64,000 nucleotides of DNA from Erythrobacteraceae bacterium WH01K (GCA_027941995.1 CP115966.1:1364001-1428000); one strand, 5' to 3'. Positions 1 through 8,665 are shown, counted from the stretch's first letter. Program-made: numbers and translations. Notes: generated from the sequence alone by a model not told the origin.

Positions 1-108
1 ATGGCAGCGCCGATCCTCATCTGGCTCGGTGTGTCGAGCGACAGCTTCGTTCCCCGAGAAACCGAGGCGGACAGGCAGGAAAAGGTCGCGCGCGGCGAAA
101 CCGCCTGA
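1..108 (+). CDS. C-terminal end of an unidentified protein (partial)
   Basis: The first 35 codons of frame 1 are open from the window edge to a TGA at 106-108. They encode a short hydrophobic stretch (APILIWLGV) followed by a charged tail ending ARGETA. This looks like the last membrane segment and cytoplasmic tail of a membrane protein. The gene converges on the glycosyltransferase, whose stop lies 19 bases further on, so it may belong to an exopolysaccharide locus. The family cannot be named from this fragment, and the 5' end lies outside the window. Confidence 0.45.
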   Translation: MAAPILIWLGVSSDSFVPRETEADRQEKVARGETA

Positions 109-127
109 CCGGCTGGCCGGGAGGCGC

Positions 128-1333
128 TCAGACGCTCCCGGCCGCGCCTTCTCCCTCCGCAACCAGGCGATCGAAATATTCGCCCAACATGCGCCCATTG
201 ACGCGCCAGTCGAAACGGTCCGCCATGGCTGCGGTCCTCTGACGATCTGCGGGACGGTCCAGAACCTTCCGCACGCCCGAGGCGATCGACGCCGCGTCGC
301 GCTCGACAATCGTTCCGGCGGCGGGATCGGTCACGACTTCGCGGGCCCCGCCTGCATCGGCAATCACGATCGGTGTGCCGCACGCCAGCGCCTCGACCCA
401 TGCATTCGCCAGACCCTCGCTGGCTGAGGGCAAGACCATCACGTCCGCGGCGGACAGGACGAGAGGCAGCATCTTGTGGTCCAGCAGGCCCAGGAAATGC
501 ACCCGGTCGGCCAAACCGCCTTCCGTCGCCAGCGCTTTCAGTGCGGCCTCGTCCTCGCCTTTGCCAACCAGCAGCAACCGTGCACCGGGCAGGTCTCTCA
601 GAGCCTCTATGACGAGCGCCTGTCCTTTGCGCTCGATCAGCGCGCCGACTGTTGCCAGAATTGGAGCGTCGCCTTGCAGGTCCACGCCAAGCTTGCCCGC
701 CAGCCGTTCCCGCAGCTTTTTATGGTTGAGTGGCCGGAACAGGTCGCGGTCGAGGCCCGTGTAATGGATCGTGGTCTTCCCTGACGGGAGGCCGATCGCG
801 GCCATGTCCTGCGCCAGAGCCTCGCAAACCGACAGCAGCCCGGCAGCTTCATCGGCGGCTTCGCGCATCATCCGATTGGCGTAGGATTTCGCGCCCCAGT
901 AATGAATATCGGCGCCGCGCGCCTTGATGGAAAAGGGCAGTCGCAGCTCCTTCGCGATGTGTGCAGCGGCCGGTCCGTCTGGGTAGAAGAACTGCGCATC
1001 GACCATATCGAACGGCACCTCCGCATGAAGTTTGCGGACCAGCGGCAGGATGCTGCGCGCGATCAGGCGCGGATTTATCCGTCCCCCCAGCTTCGGCAGG
1101 AGCGGGAAGGTGGGCCTGTGAACCATCACCCCGTGCTCCATCCCGCCGCGGGCAGCATAGCGAAACTCGCGGTAATGTCCGAAGCGGATCGGCGGCAGGC
1201 CGATCGGGTTGATGACCGTCACATCCCATTGTGTCTCGCGCTGCAGGGCCTCGAGAGAGCGGGCGACAAAGGTTCCGAAGCGGGGGCGGGCCGCGTTGGG
1301 ATACAGCGTCGAGATCGAGAGGACACGTTTCAC
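128..1333 (-). CDS. Family 4 glycosyltransferase
   Basis: A 401-residue GT-B fold glycosyltransferase, probably moving a nucleotide-activated sugar onto an envelope or exopolysaccharide acceptor. The N-terminal Rossmann strand (KRVLSISTLYPNAARPRFG) carries the acceptor-side glycine region. The GT4 donor motif EGLANAWVEALACGTP lies near residues 300-320 and holds the two spaced glutamates of the E-x7-E motif. I chose the GTG at 1333 because the protein then begins exactly at the conserved first strand, an AGGA lies about eight bases upstream, and the long overlap with the next gene disappears. The regulator gene just upstream ends 12 bases before this start on the same strand, so the two are probably cotranscribed. 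Sugar and acceptor are unknown. Confidence 0.85.
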   Translation of the reverse strand: MKRVLSISTLYPNAARPRFGTFVARSLEALQRETQWDVTVINPIGLPPIRFGHYREFRYAARGGMEHGVMVHRPTFPLLPKLGGRINPRLIARSILPLVRKLHAEVPFDMVDAQFFYPDGPAAAHIAKELRLPFSIKARGADIHYWGAKSYANRMMREAADEAAGLLSVCEALAQDMAAIGLPSGKTTIHYTGLDRDLFRPLNHKKLRERLAGKLGVDLQGDAPILATVGALIERKGQALVIEALRDLPGARLLLVGKGEDEAALKALATEGGLADRVHFLGLLDHKMLPLVLSAADVMVLPSASEGLANAWVEALACGTPIVIADAGGAREVVTDPAAGTIVERDAASIASGVRKVLDRPADRQRTAAMADRFDWRVNGRMLGEYFDRLVAEGEGAAGSV

Positions 1334-1344
1334 AGGCTGCAATC

Positions 1345-1917
1345 CTACAGACGGCGGATGAGCATTTCGCACACGGCGATCCACGCCGGTGCGTCCACGA
1401 CCTGCTGCTTCGCGCCCATTTTCGGCGGGAGCAATCCGATCATGGAACCCTGACGGTCGATCAACCGGCCGAAGGCGAACCGGCCGCCGGGGCGCGGCAC
1501 CAGCACGTCACGGTTTACCGCCATGCCCGCATCCTGCGGGTCGATCTGCCTCAGCCAGACCTGGTCGCCCACGAGATATGGACCGCAGGCCACCTCCACG
1601 TTCAGAACGACGAGCTGCCCTTCGCCCGCCAGATCGGCAGGAAGGATGGCATCGAGCGGTGTCGGCAGTGCCTCCGGACCGGTCGGGGTGAGAGAGGCGA
1701 CGACTTGCGGATGTGCGTTGCCGTCGGACCGGACGAGCGTTTCCGGGTCGACCTCCAGCGCAGCGGCGATCCGCTCCATCCAGGCGAGCGACAGGTTGCG
1801 CATCCCCGTTTCGAGCCGCCCGATGGTTTGCGCCGTGGTCTTCGGATCGCAGGCTTCTGCCAATTCGGCCAACGTCATGCCGCGGTCCTTGCGAATGGTC
1901 CTGATACGATTGATCAC
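1345..1917 (-). CDS. XRE-family regulator with an S24/LexA-like C-terminal domain
   Basis: A 190-residue protein. Residues 1-60 form a Cro/C1 helix-turn-helix (IRTIRKDRGMTLAELAEA ... TIGRLETG). Residues 95-190 resemble the beta-rich S24 fold of LexA and CI repressors, with paired hydrophobic strands (QVWLRQIDPQDAGMAVNRDV, then GRFAFGRLIDRQGSMIGL). I could not confirm the Ser/Lys catalytic pair, so self-cleavage is uncertain. It lies directly upstream of the glycosyltransferase on the same strand and divergent from the DUF6456 gene. It may therefore control either neighbour. No other phage-type gene is present, so it looks like a resident chromosomal regulator. Confidence 0.8.
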   Translation of the reverse strand: MINRIRTIRKDRGMTLAELAEACDPKTTAQTIGRLETGMRNLSLAWMERIAAALEVDPETLVRSDGNAHPQVVASLTPTGPEALPTPLDAILPADLAGEGQLVVLNVEVACGPYLVGDQVWLRQIDPQDAGMAVNRDVLVPRPGGRFAFGRLIDRQGSMIGLLPPKMGAKQQVVDAPAWIAVCEMLIRRL

Positions 1918-2013
1918 CTGTATTTCCCTGCTGCCGAGAAAACACTTTCCTACAAGTATGGACGTTTGGCAACGATGGTTTCTCCAAATCGGTTAATTGA
2001 GCAGGAGTGAAGC

Positions 2014-2484
2014 ATGCAGCGCGAACTGGTCGAACGCGAACTGACGTCCGAAGGCCCCGTCCGCGGGTCGTCCGGCCGTGGCAAACGGCGAACGGTGACG
2101 GTGAATGCCGCCGAATCCCCCCTGGCATGGCTTCATTCCCGAGGGCATATCGACGATCGCCTGTTCGATGCGGGCGAGCGGCTTCGAAGCGATTACGAGC
2201 GCGCCCAGCTCGGGCCCAATGTCACCATGCGATGGGATCCGGTTCGGATGAAAGGCGGAGACGCCGGTCTGACAGCGACAGAGCGGCAGATCGCGGCCAA
2301 GGACCGCTTCGACGGAGCCTTGGCGCAGGCGGGTAGGGGCCTCACGGACATTCTGTGGCGCGTGGTTTGTGGCGGCGAAAGCCTGGTCGTGGCGGAAAAG
2401 GCGCTCGCGTGGCCGAGCCGGTCGGGCAAGCTCGTGCTCAAGCTGGCTCTGGACCGGGTGGCCGATTATTACCGCATTACCTGA
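2014..2484 (+). CDS. DUF6456 domain protein
   Basis: A 156-residue protein of a family found in Alphaproteobacteria, with no established biochemical role that I know. Visible features are a basic N-terminus (SSGRGKRRTVTVN), a short segment beginning SPLAWLHSRG, and a C-terminal helical block ending LKLALDRVADYYRI. That ending is typical of the family, which often pairs the block with a helix-turn-helix segment. The ATG at 2014 follows AGGAG at the right distance. The gene diverges from the S24-like regulator across 96 bases. Its 3' end overlaps the tail of the uracil-DNA glycosylase gene by 16 bases on the opposite strand. Confidence 0.8.
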   Translation: MQRELVERELTSEGPVRGSSGRGKRRTVTVNAAESPLAWLHSRGHIDDRLFDAGERLRSDYERAQLGPNVTMRWDPVRMKGGDAGLTATERQIAAKDRFDGALAQAGRGLTDILWRVVCGGESLVVAEKALAWPSRSGKLVLKLALDRVADYYRIT

Positions 2485-3038
2485 GCGATCCGTAAGCGCA
2501 GTTCGGGCAGGACCTCGGCCTCGAACCAGGGATGGTCGCGCATGAAGAGCGTGCTTCGCCACGCAGGGTGGGGCAGCGGCATCACCGAGGGCAGGAAATC
2601 GCGGAACGCTGCAACGCGTTCCACCAGCGTCTGGCGCCGCGTTTCGGGTAGGTAGTGCGCCTGGGCATAGGTTCCGACGAGCAATGTCAGCCGCTCTTCC
2701 GGAAGCTCTGCCAGCACCCGCTCGTGCCACAGCGGCGCACATTCCGGACGAGGCGGCTTGTCACCGCCGGAAGCCTTGCCGGGGTAGCAGAAACCCATCG
2801 GGACCAGGGCGACCTGGGCGGGGTCGTACATCTGGTCCTTCGACAGGCCGGTCCATTCCCTGAGACGGTCGCCGCTGCGGTCGTCCCACGGAATGCCGCT
2901 TTCGTGGACCTTCGATCCCGGGGCCTGCCCGATGATCAGTAGCCTCGCGGTGGCAGAGAAGGATATGACGGGCCGAACGCCATGCGGCAGGCTGGAAGCG
3001 CAAACCTTGCAGGCGGCAATCTCCGCCTGCAGCGTCAT
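2469..3038 (-). CDS. Uracil-DNA glycosylase family protein, iron-sulfur type
   Basis: A 189-residue base-excision repair enzyme of the COG1573 kind, expected to remove uracil or related damaged bases from DNA. The active-site loop GQAPGS is at residues 36-41 and the second motif (HPAWRST) lies in the C-terminal third. Four cysteines at 10, 13, 83 and 99 have nearly the spacing of the [4Fe-4S] ligands of family 4 enzymes such as the Thermus protein. The start overlaps the stop of the ABC-F gene by four bases (ATGA type), so translation of the two is probably coupled. The substrate range cannot be read from sequence. Confidence 0.85.
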   Translation of the reverse strand: MTLQAEIAACKVCASSLPHGVRPVISFSATARLLIIGQAPGSKVHESGIPWDDRSGDRLREWTGLSKDQMYDPAQVALVPMGFCYPGKASGGDKPPRPECAPLWHERVLAELPEERLTLLVGTYAQAHYLPETRRQTLVERVAAFRDFLPSVMPLPHPAWRSTLFMRDHPWFEAEVLPELRLRIAQVMR

Positions 3039-4852
3039 GTGCCTTCGACCCTTTCGGCGAGTTCCAGCCAGCGTTCCTCGGCCGTGTCCTTTTCGGTTCG
3101 CGCGTTCTCCAGACCCTTGGAGATATTGGCAAATTTCTGCGGGTCGGTGTTGAACAGGTCGGGGTCCGACAAGATCTTTTCGCCGCGCGCGATGGCCGCC
3201 TCCAGTTCCTCGATACGGGCGGGGAGGAGGTCGTAGTCGCGCTGCTCCTTGAAACTCAACTTGCCCGGGCGCGGGGTCGAAGTTTGGGCGGGAGCGGCTT
3301 TCGAGGAAGTCGCTGTTTCTTTCGGCGCTCGCGACTTGCCCACGGTGCGGGTCTGCCGCTTGCGTTCCCAGTCTTCGTATCCGCCGGCAACGATGTCGAC
3401 CGATCCGCTACCGTCCAGGCCCAGCGTAAGCGTGACCGTCTTGTCCAGGAAGTCGCGATCATGGCTGACGATAAGGACGGTGCCTTCGTAATCCGCAATC
3501 ACTTCCTGCAGCAGGTCGAGCGTTTCGAGGTCGAGATCGTTGGTCGGCTCGTCGAGCACCAGCAGGTTGGACTTGCGGGCGAATTCGCGGGCCAGCAGCA
3601 GGCGCGATTTCTCGCCGCCCGACAGGATGCCGACCTTGGTATCGACGATGCCCGGATCGAACAGGAAATCCTTCAGGTGCGCCTGCACGTGCTTGCGATT
3701 GCCTTGTACGTCGATCCAGTCCCCTCCTTCGGCCAGTACGTCGCGCACCGTCTTGTCCGGTTCCATCAGGCTGCGCTGCTGGTCGATCATGACGCCCGTC
3801 AGCTTGTTGCTGATGTCGACCGTTCCGCTGTCCGGCTCCAGCTCGCCCGTCAGCATCTTGAGCAGGGTCGTCTTGCCGGCGCCGTTCGACCCGACGATCC
3901 CGATCCGGTCACCGCGCTGGATGCGCAGGGAAAACGGCTTGATGACCTGCCGCTCGTCATAGTTCTTGGCGATCTTGTCCGCGACGATCACGGACTTGCT
4001 CCTGAAGTCTTCCTCGACCGCCAGTTTCAGCTTGGCCGAACCGGATGTGTCGATCATCGCCGCACGTGTGGCGCGCATCTTGTAGAGCGCTTCCAGCCGG
4101 CCCTGGTTACGCTTGCGCCGGGCGGTGACGCCGCGCTCCAGCCAATGGGCTTCCAGCTTCAGCTTGGCGTCGAGCTTTTCCGCCGCGCGGGCCTCTTCGG
4201 CATAGACCTGTTCTTCCCACGCCTCGTACCCGCCAAAGCCGACATCCTTGCGCCGGATCGTCCCGCGATCGAGCCACAATGTCGCATTGGTCAGCCGTTT
4301 CAGGAAGGTACGGTCATGGCTGATGACGACGAATGCGCCGCGATACCGCTCCAGCCAGCCTTCCAGCCATTCGATCGCGCTGAGATCGAGATGGTTGGTC
4401 GGTTCGTCCATCAGCAGAAGGTCGGGATCCTGTGCCAGCGCACGGGCAATCGCGGCCCGGCGACGTTCGCCGCCGCTGGCCCCCTTCGCCTGGCGGTCCA
4501 TGTCGATCCCTAATTGCCCGGCTATCGCTTCGACCTCGTAGCGCTCCGGCGGATTATCCCCGCCCAGCGCGAAATCCATGAGAGTTTCGTAGCCGGTGAC
4601 GTCCGGATCCTGCTCCAGCGTCACGATCCGCGTTCCCAGCTTGACCTTGCGCTGTCCGCGATCGGCTTCGATCCGGTCGTCGATCAGGCGGAACAACGTC
4701 GTCTTGCCTGCACCATTGCGGCCGATCAGCGCCAACCGGTCGCGCGGCCCGATATGCAGGTCGATATCCTCGCGGTCCGGTCCGCCAAGCAGCCAGCGAC
4801 CGCCCTGCTGCAGCCCGAGACCTTCCCAGGAAAGAATTGGAGGTTGTGCCAT
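3035..4852 (-). CDS. ABC-F family ATPase, Uup-like
   Basis: A 605-residue soluble protein with two tandem ABC ATPase domains and no membrane segments. Walker A motifs are GRNGAGKTT near residue 43 and GSNGAGKTT near residue 325. Signature motifs are SGGERRRAAIARAL and LSGGEKSRLLLARE, and Walker B motifs are MDEPTNHLD and LDEPTNDLD. A charged linker with the ABC-F pattern joins the domains. After a Pro/Thr/Ala-rich stretch (about 500-530) the last 80 residues form a coiled coil (LPARIEELEAAIARGEKI), as in Uup. ABC-F proteins act on ribosomes or nucleic acids. The C-terminal coiled coil favours a Uup-type role. It is the first gene of a pair with the glycosylase. Confidence 0.9.
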   Translation of the reverse strand: MAQPPILSWEGLGLQQGGRWLLGGPDREDIDLHIGPRDRLALIGRNGAGKTTLFRLIDDRIEADRGQRKVKLGTRIVTLEQDPDVTGYETLMDFALGGDNPPERYEVEAIAGQLGIDMDRQAKGASGGERRRAAIARALAQDPDLLLMDEPTNHLDLSAIEWLEGWLERYRGAFVVISHDRTFLKRLTNATLWLDRGTIRRKDVGFGGYEAWEEQVYAEEARAAEKLDAKLKLEAHWLERGVTARRKRNQGRLEALYKMRATRAAMIDTSGSAKLKLAVEEDFRSKSVIVADKIAKNYDERQVIKPFSLRIQRGDRIGIVGSNGAGKTTLLKMLTGELEPDSGTVDISNKLTGVMIDQQRSLMEPDKTVRDVLAEGGDWIDVQGNRKHVQAHLKDFLFDPGIVDTKVGILSGGEKSRLLLAREFARKSNLLVLDEPTNDLDLETLDLLQEVIADYEGTVLIVSHDRDFLDKTVTLTLGLDGSGSVDIVAGGYEDWERKRQTRTVGKSRAPKETATSSKAAPAQTSTPRPGKLSFKEQRDYDLLPARIEELEAAIARGEKILSDPDLFNTDPQKFANISKGLENARTEKDTAEERWLELAERVEGT

Positions 4853-4951
4853 AGGCGCGCGAGGTAAGCTTTGCGCGTCGCCGGAACAAGGCGTTCATGC
4901 TGGCGTAAACGGTTACGAGACACTCTTTTCGCCCACGACACGGAGTCCTTC

Positions 4952-5698
4952 ATGATACATCTTCGCAAATATGCCGCAGCTCTCGCCGTATCGTCGGCCA
5001 CCCTGGCCGCGCTGCCCGCCGCTGCTGCCGAGGTCCAGATCGCAGCCACGAACCCCGTGGTCGAACTGAGCGTCTACGAGGAAGTCGAGGTCGAGCCCGA
5101 CACAGTTACCATCAGTGCCGGGGTGGTCACCGATGCCCCGACTGCGGTCGAAGCGATGCGGCGCAATTCCGAACAGATGGCCCGCGTAATCGAGGAAATC
5201 GAGGCACAAGGAATTGCCGAACGCGACATCCAGACGACCGGCATCAGCCTGAATGCGCGGTACGACTACAACCAACGCGAGCAGCGCCAGATATTCCAGG
5301 GCTACCGGGCGGCAAACCGGGTGAGCGTCAAATTCCGCGATGTGGCGCGTGTGGGCCCGATCCTCGATACGCTGGTCGCGGCCGGTGCGAATGACCTGTC
5401 GGGTCCCACTTTCAGCAAGGAAGACGATAGCGAAGCCAAGGCGCAGGCCCGCAGCCGGGCGCTGGAAACGGGTCGGGCGATGGCTATGGCCTATGCTCGC
5501 ACGGCCGGATATTCCGGGGTCCGCATCCTGCAGATTGCCGAGAGCGTCCAGAACAATGGACCAAGCCCGCAAGGCGACGTCATCATCGTCACTGCCTCGC
5601 GCCGTGAAGGCTCTCCCGTGCCGGTCCGACCGGGCGTGATCGGAACCGGGGTCAACGTGTCGATCACTTACGAGATGACGGGCGGTCCGGGCGCCTGA
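4952..5698 (+). CDS. SIMPL domain periplasmic protein
   Basis: A 248-residue exported protein of the SIMPL (DUF541, YggE-like) family, whose role is poorly defined and often tied to envelope or oxidative stress. A signal peptide is clear: basic start, hydrophobic core LAVSSATLAALPAAAAE, cleavage after AAA. The mature part has the family hallmarks: EVEVEPDTVTISAGVVTDAP, the IQTTGISLNARYDY segment, and the repeated beta-alpha units ending NVSITYEM. An upstream in-frame codon at 4871 is possible, but the ATG at 4952 has GGAG six bases before it and gives a proper signal peptide. The gene diverges from the ABC-F gene across about 100 bases. Confidence 0.85.
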   Translation: MIHLRKYAAALAVSSATLAALPAAAAEVQIAATNPVVELSVYEEVEVEPDTVTISAGVVTDAPTAVEAMRRNSEQMARVIEEIEAQGIAERDIQTTGISLNARYDYNQREQRQIFQGYRAANRVSVKFRDVARVGPILDTLVAAGANDLSGPTFSKEDDSEAKAQARSRALETGRAMAMAYARTAGYSGVRILQIAESVQNNGPSPQGDVIIVTASRREGSPVPVRPGVIGTGVNVSITYEMTGGPGA

Positions 5699-5768
5699 GG
5701 CGGAGCGGCGTGACGGAAGCCGGCATTCAGAAACCGTTCAATGCTGCGAGTTTAGGGATATCGGCATC

Positions 5769-6071
5769 ATGAAAACCATGCTGATATCCCTCGCTGCAGC
5801 CGCTCTGGCCGTTACCGGCCTTGCTGGTCCCGCCGATGCGCAGCAGCGCAAGCCGCAGGACGAGGCACGCAAGGAAATGCGGGCCGGCAACGTCCTCTCC
5901 CTGCGTGAGATCGAACGGCGTGTCCTGCCGATCATGCGCGGGGCGGAATATCTTGGTCCGGCTTACGATTCCACGGCCGTCGCCTATCGGCTGAAATTTA
6001 TTCGCGATGGCAAGGTGACCTTCGTCGACGTGGATGCGCGCACAGGCCGGGTCCTTCGGCGGTCGCGCTGA
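5769..6071 (+). CDS. Small periplasmic PepSY-like protein
   Basis: A 100-residue exported protein. Residues 1-24 are a signal peptide (MKTMLISLAAAALAVTGLAG, cleavage near ADA-Q). The mature 75 residues have a PepSY pattern: a helix (SLREIERRVLPIMRG) followed by strands AVAYRLKFIRDGKVTFVDVDARTGRVL. PepSY domains are thought to inhibit or modulate partner proteins in the periplasm. The two-component pair begins 118 bases downstream on the same strand. PepSY proteins commonly sit beside such pairs, so this one may feed back on the sensor or belong to its regulon. That link is inference. Confidence 0.8.
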   Translation: MKTMLISLAAAALAVTGLAGPADAQQRKPQDEARKEMRAGNVLSLREIERRVLPIMRGAEYLGPAYDSTAVAYRLKFIRDGKVTFVDVDARTGRVLRRSR

Positions 6072-6189
6072 GACCGGGCCGCGCAGCCTGCTACCGTACT
6101 AGAATTGGCAGGAAACCGGCGTACGCATTGACGCGTTATGACCATTCGCGCCACAAGGCGCGCAAATGTGAAGGGGGCCGGATCGAGCC

Positions 6190-6867
6190 ATGCGTATTTT
6201 GATTGTCGAGGACGAACCCACGCTGGGCCAGCAGCTGAAGAGCACGCTGGAGCAGAATGGTTATGCCGTCGATCTTTCCACCGACGGGGAAGACGGGCAT
6301 TTCCTCGGATCGACCGAGAATTACGATGCCGTAATCCTCGATCTTGGTCTGCCGGAAATCGACGGACTGACCGTGCTGGGGATGTGGCGCAAGGAAGGCC
6401 GGGAATTCCCGGTCCTGGTGCTGACGGCGCGCGATAGCTGGTCCGACAAGGTCGCAGGGTTGGACGCAGGTGCGGACGACTATCTGGCGAAACCGTTCCA
6501 GACGGAAGAACTGATCGCCCGCCTTCGTGCGCTCATCCGCCGTGCCTCCGGCAATACTTCCAGCGAACTGACGGCCGGCGATGTCCGGCTGGACACGCGC
6601 AGCGGCCGCGTCACGCTGAAGGGGGAACCGGTCAAGCTGACGGCGCAGGAATACAAGCTGCTGAGCTACCTGATGCACCACAAGGGGAAGGTCGTCAGCC
6701 GCACCGAACTGATCGAGCATATCTACGATCAGGATTTCGACCGCGACTCCAACACGATCGAAGTCTTCGTCACCCGCATTCGCAAGAAGCTGGGTGCGGA
6801 CGTCATCACCACGATCCGTGGCCTCGGTTACAGCCTCGACGACCCCGCCGACGCGCCCCGGGCCTGA
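6190..6867 (+). CDS. OmpR/PhoP-family response regulator
   Basis: A 225-residue two-domain regulator. The receiver domain (1-115) opens with MRILIVEDEPTLG, has its phospho-acceptor aspartate in AVILDLGLPEIDG near residue 51, a switch threonine in VLVLTARDSW and the lysine in DYLAKPFQ. The C-terminal winged helix (about 125-220) shows the standard TAQEYKLLSYLMHH and VFVTRIRKKLGADVITTIRGLGY. It should bind DNA when phosphorylated by the kinase encoded immediately downstream, whose reading frame overlaps the end of this gene. Similarity in layout and sensor type points to the PhoPQ group, but signal and targets are unknown. Confidence 0.92.
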   Translation: MRILIVEDEPTLGQQLKSTLEQNGYAVDLSTDGEDGHFLGSTENYDAVILDLGLPEIDGLTVLGMWRKEGREFPVLVLTARDSWSDKVAGLDAGADDYLAKPFQTEELIARLRALIRRASGNTSSELTAGDVRLDTRSGRVTLKGEPVKLTAQEYKLLSYLMHHKGKVVSRTELIEHIYDQDFDRDSNTIEVFVTRIRKKLGADVITTIRGLGYSLDDPADAPRA

Positions 6868-8329
6868 CGCCGCCGCGCCCGCTGGCGACGGCAGCTTGGC
6901 GGCAGACGGCCCGGCAGCCTCGGGAAGCGGGACGGGTGCGTCCGGCGACGACGTAACGCAAGGTCCGCCCCATACTGGCAGTCTTGCCCGGCGGATGATG
7001 CTGATCTCCGCCGGCTGGGTGGCCGTGCTGCTGCTCAGCGGCGGATTTGCCCTCGACCGTACGCTCGTCAACCTGGTGGAGCGTAATTTCGACGAGCAGC
7101 TCGAATACGTACAGACGGCCCTTATAGCGTCGTCGGAAATCGGCCCGGACGGCGAGGTCCTGCTGTACAGGCCGCTGGGCGACCAGCGTTTCCTGGAACC
7201 CAATAGCGGTGTCTACTGGCAAATCAGCGGGCAGGGGCATGACGACTGGCCCAGCCGGTCGCTATGGGACCGGACCCTGGACGTGCGCAGCCAGAGCCCG
7301 GGCGCAGAGCCGGAATTCTACGACAGCAACCAGTTCGCGGACGAACCGCTGCGTATGGTTGAACGTAGCGTCGTCCTGCCCGACAGCGACACGGAATGGA
7401 CCTTCGTCGTCGCTTCGGCGCGCGAGGAACTGGACGGGCAGATCGCCCGCATCCGGTCCATTCTGGTGTGGAGCTTCCTGGTACTGGCGATCGGCCTGAT
7501 GATCCTGGCAGGATTGCAGAGCTATGTCGGCCTGCGACCGCTGAGGCGCGTGCGGGAGGCTATCCAGCGGATCCGGACGACGGGCACAAACCGTGTCACT
7601 GACCCGCTTCCATACGAGGTGCAGCCGCTGGTGCAGGAATTGAACGCCTTGCTGGCGCATTCCGAACGGCAGGCGGAAGAGGCACGGACCCATGCAGGCA
7701 ATCTCGCCCACGCCTTGAAAACGCCGCTGACCGTCCTGACGAATGCCGCCACCGCCCGCGCTGCCGACATCAACGAAACCGTGTTCCGCGAGACCCGCAC
7801 GATGCAGCGCCACGTCGACCACCACCTTGCTCGGGCAAGGGCGGTCGGCAGGCGCGCTACCGGCCTCGCACGAACCTCGCTCAGCGACAGCGCAGAAGCC
7901 GTGCGCCGCGCGGTCGAGCGTCTCTATCCGGGCACGCGGTTCGATATCGACGGCAAGCGCGACGTGGGTGTCGCCATCGAGCGGCAGGACCTCGACGAAA
8001 TCCTAGGCAATCTGATCGAAAACGCAGCCAAATATGGCGGGGGGAGTGTTTTCGTCACTCTCGATGCCGAGAGGTATGATGGCGATCCCTCCATGTGCGT
8101 CATCTGGATCGAGGATGACGGAATGGGCATCCCCGATGCGGAGCGTGACCGTATCTTCGACCGCGGGGCCCGCCTTGATACCGGGAAGCCGGGGACGGGC
8201 CTTGGCCTCGCCATCGTCCGCGATGTTGCGGAAATTTACGGCGGAACCGTCACGCTGGGCGAAAGCGAAGATCTGGGCGGGCTTCTGGTTCGGCTTGTTT
8301 TGCCGCGTGCGGGAGAGATTGCGGGATAG
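6794..8329 (+). CDS. PhoQ-like sensor histidine kinase
   Basis: Inner-membrane kinase, partner of the preceding regulator. A first membrane segment (MMLISAGWVAVLLLSGGFAL) is followed by a periplasmic sensor region of about 130 residues, a second membrane segment (IRSILVWSFLVLAIGLMIL), a HAMP-like linker, and the H-box LAHALKTPLTVL with the phospho-acceptor histidine. ATP-binding motifs follow: N-box NLIENAAKYG, DDGMGIP and GKPGTGLGLAI. The H-box resembles that of PhoQ. The start is unsettled. In-frame starts are GTG 6794, GTG 6818, TTG 6896 and ATG 6994, none with a convincing ribosome site. The earlier ones add an Ala/Pro/Gly-rich cytoplasmic leader. A strong terminator follows. Confidence 0.88.
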   Translation: MRTSSPRSVASVTASTTPPTRPGPDAAAPAGDGSLAADGPAASGSGTGASGDDVTQGPPHTGSLARRMMLISAGWVAVLLLSGGFALDRTLVNLVERNFDEQLEYVQTALIASSEIGPDGEVLLYRPLGDQRFLEPNSGVYWQISGQGHDDWPSRSLWDRTLDVRSQSPGAEPEFYDSNQFADEPLRMVERSVVLPDSDTEWTFVVASAREELDGQIARIRSILVWSFLVLAIGLMILAGLQSYVGLRPLRRVREAIQRIRTTGTNRVTDPLPYEVQPLVQELNALLAHSERQAEEARTHAGNLAHALKTPLTVLTNAATARAADINETVFRETRTMQRHVDHHLARARAVGRRATGLARTSLSDSAEAVRRAVERLYPGTRFDIDGKRDVGVAIERQDLDEILGNLIENAAKYGGGSVFVTLDAERYDGDPSMCVIWIEDDGMGIPDAERDRIFDRGARLDTGKPGTGLGLAIVRDVAEIYGGTVTLGESEDLGGLLVRLVLPRAGEIAG

Positions 8330-8391
8330 AGTTCCCGGTCCGAGGAAAGCAGCCGCCAGTTCCCGTGCCGAATTCAAAGCAGTCGGACAAA

Positions 8392-8419
8392 AAAAAGGGG
8401 CCCCGAAGGACCCCTTTTT
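8392..8419. terminator. Bidirectional rho-independent terminator
   Basis: Nine bases AAAAAGGGG are repeated in inverse as CCCCTTTTT around a ten-base loop. It lies between the kinase and the convergent small secreted protein gene, with an A-run on one side and a T-run on the other, so it can end transcripts from both directions. Confidence 0.85.
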
Positions 8420-8440
8420 CAATTACCATCGAACGCTGTG

Positions 8441-8665
8441 TTAAGCGCTGATCGAGTCGAAATCGTCGTCGTCGCCACCGGTTGCGCCGATTGCGATGGC
8501 CAGTGCGAGCAGGCCGAAAAGACCAACAATGGCACCAGCCGAGCCGCCAACTTCGCTCTCGCCGCTAAGCGGAGCGGAACGATCGGCTACCGACGCCTGT
8601 GCCGCGATTGGGGCAACCGCAAGGGCACCAGCTGCAGCTGCGAGGGTAAGCTTTCCAAGTTTCAT
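8441..8665 (-). CDS. Small exported protein with one C-terminal membrane segment
   Basis: A 74-residue protein. A signal peptide (MKLGKLTLAAAAGALAVAPI, cleavage after AQA) is followed by a short polar region, a Gly/Ala/Leu-rich hydrophobic segment (AGAIVGLFGLLALAIAIGA) and an acidic tail with four consecutive aspartates. The layout resembles short uncharacterised proteins I associate with sphingomonads, but I cannot name a family or function. It has its own upstream region of about 190 bases and ends at a shared terminator, so it is a single-gene unit. Codon use is like its neighbours. Confidence 0.7.
   Translation of the reverse strand: MKLGKLTLAAAAGALAVAPIAAQASVADRSAPLSGESEVGGSAGAIVGLFGLLALAIAIGATGGDDDDFDSISA

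Noticed and set aside
1345-1917. Possible prophage repressor
   Set aside because: No integrase, structural genes, attachment repeats or shift in composition nearby; better read as a chromosomal regulator.
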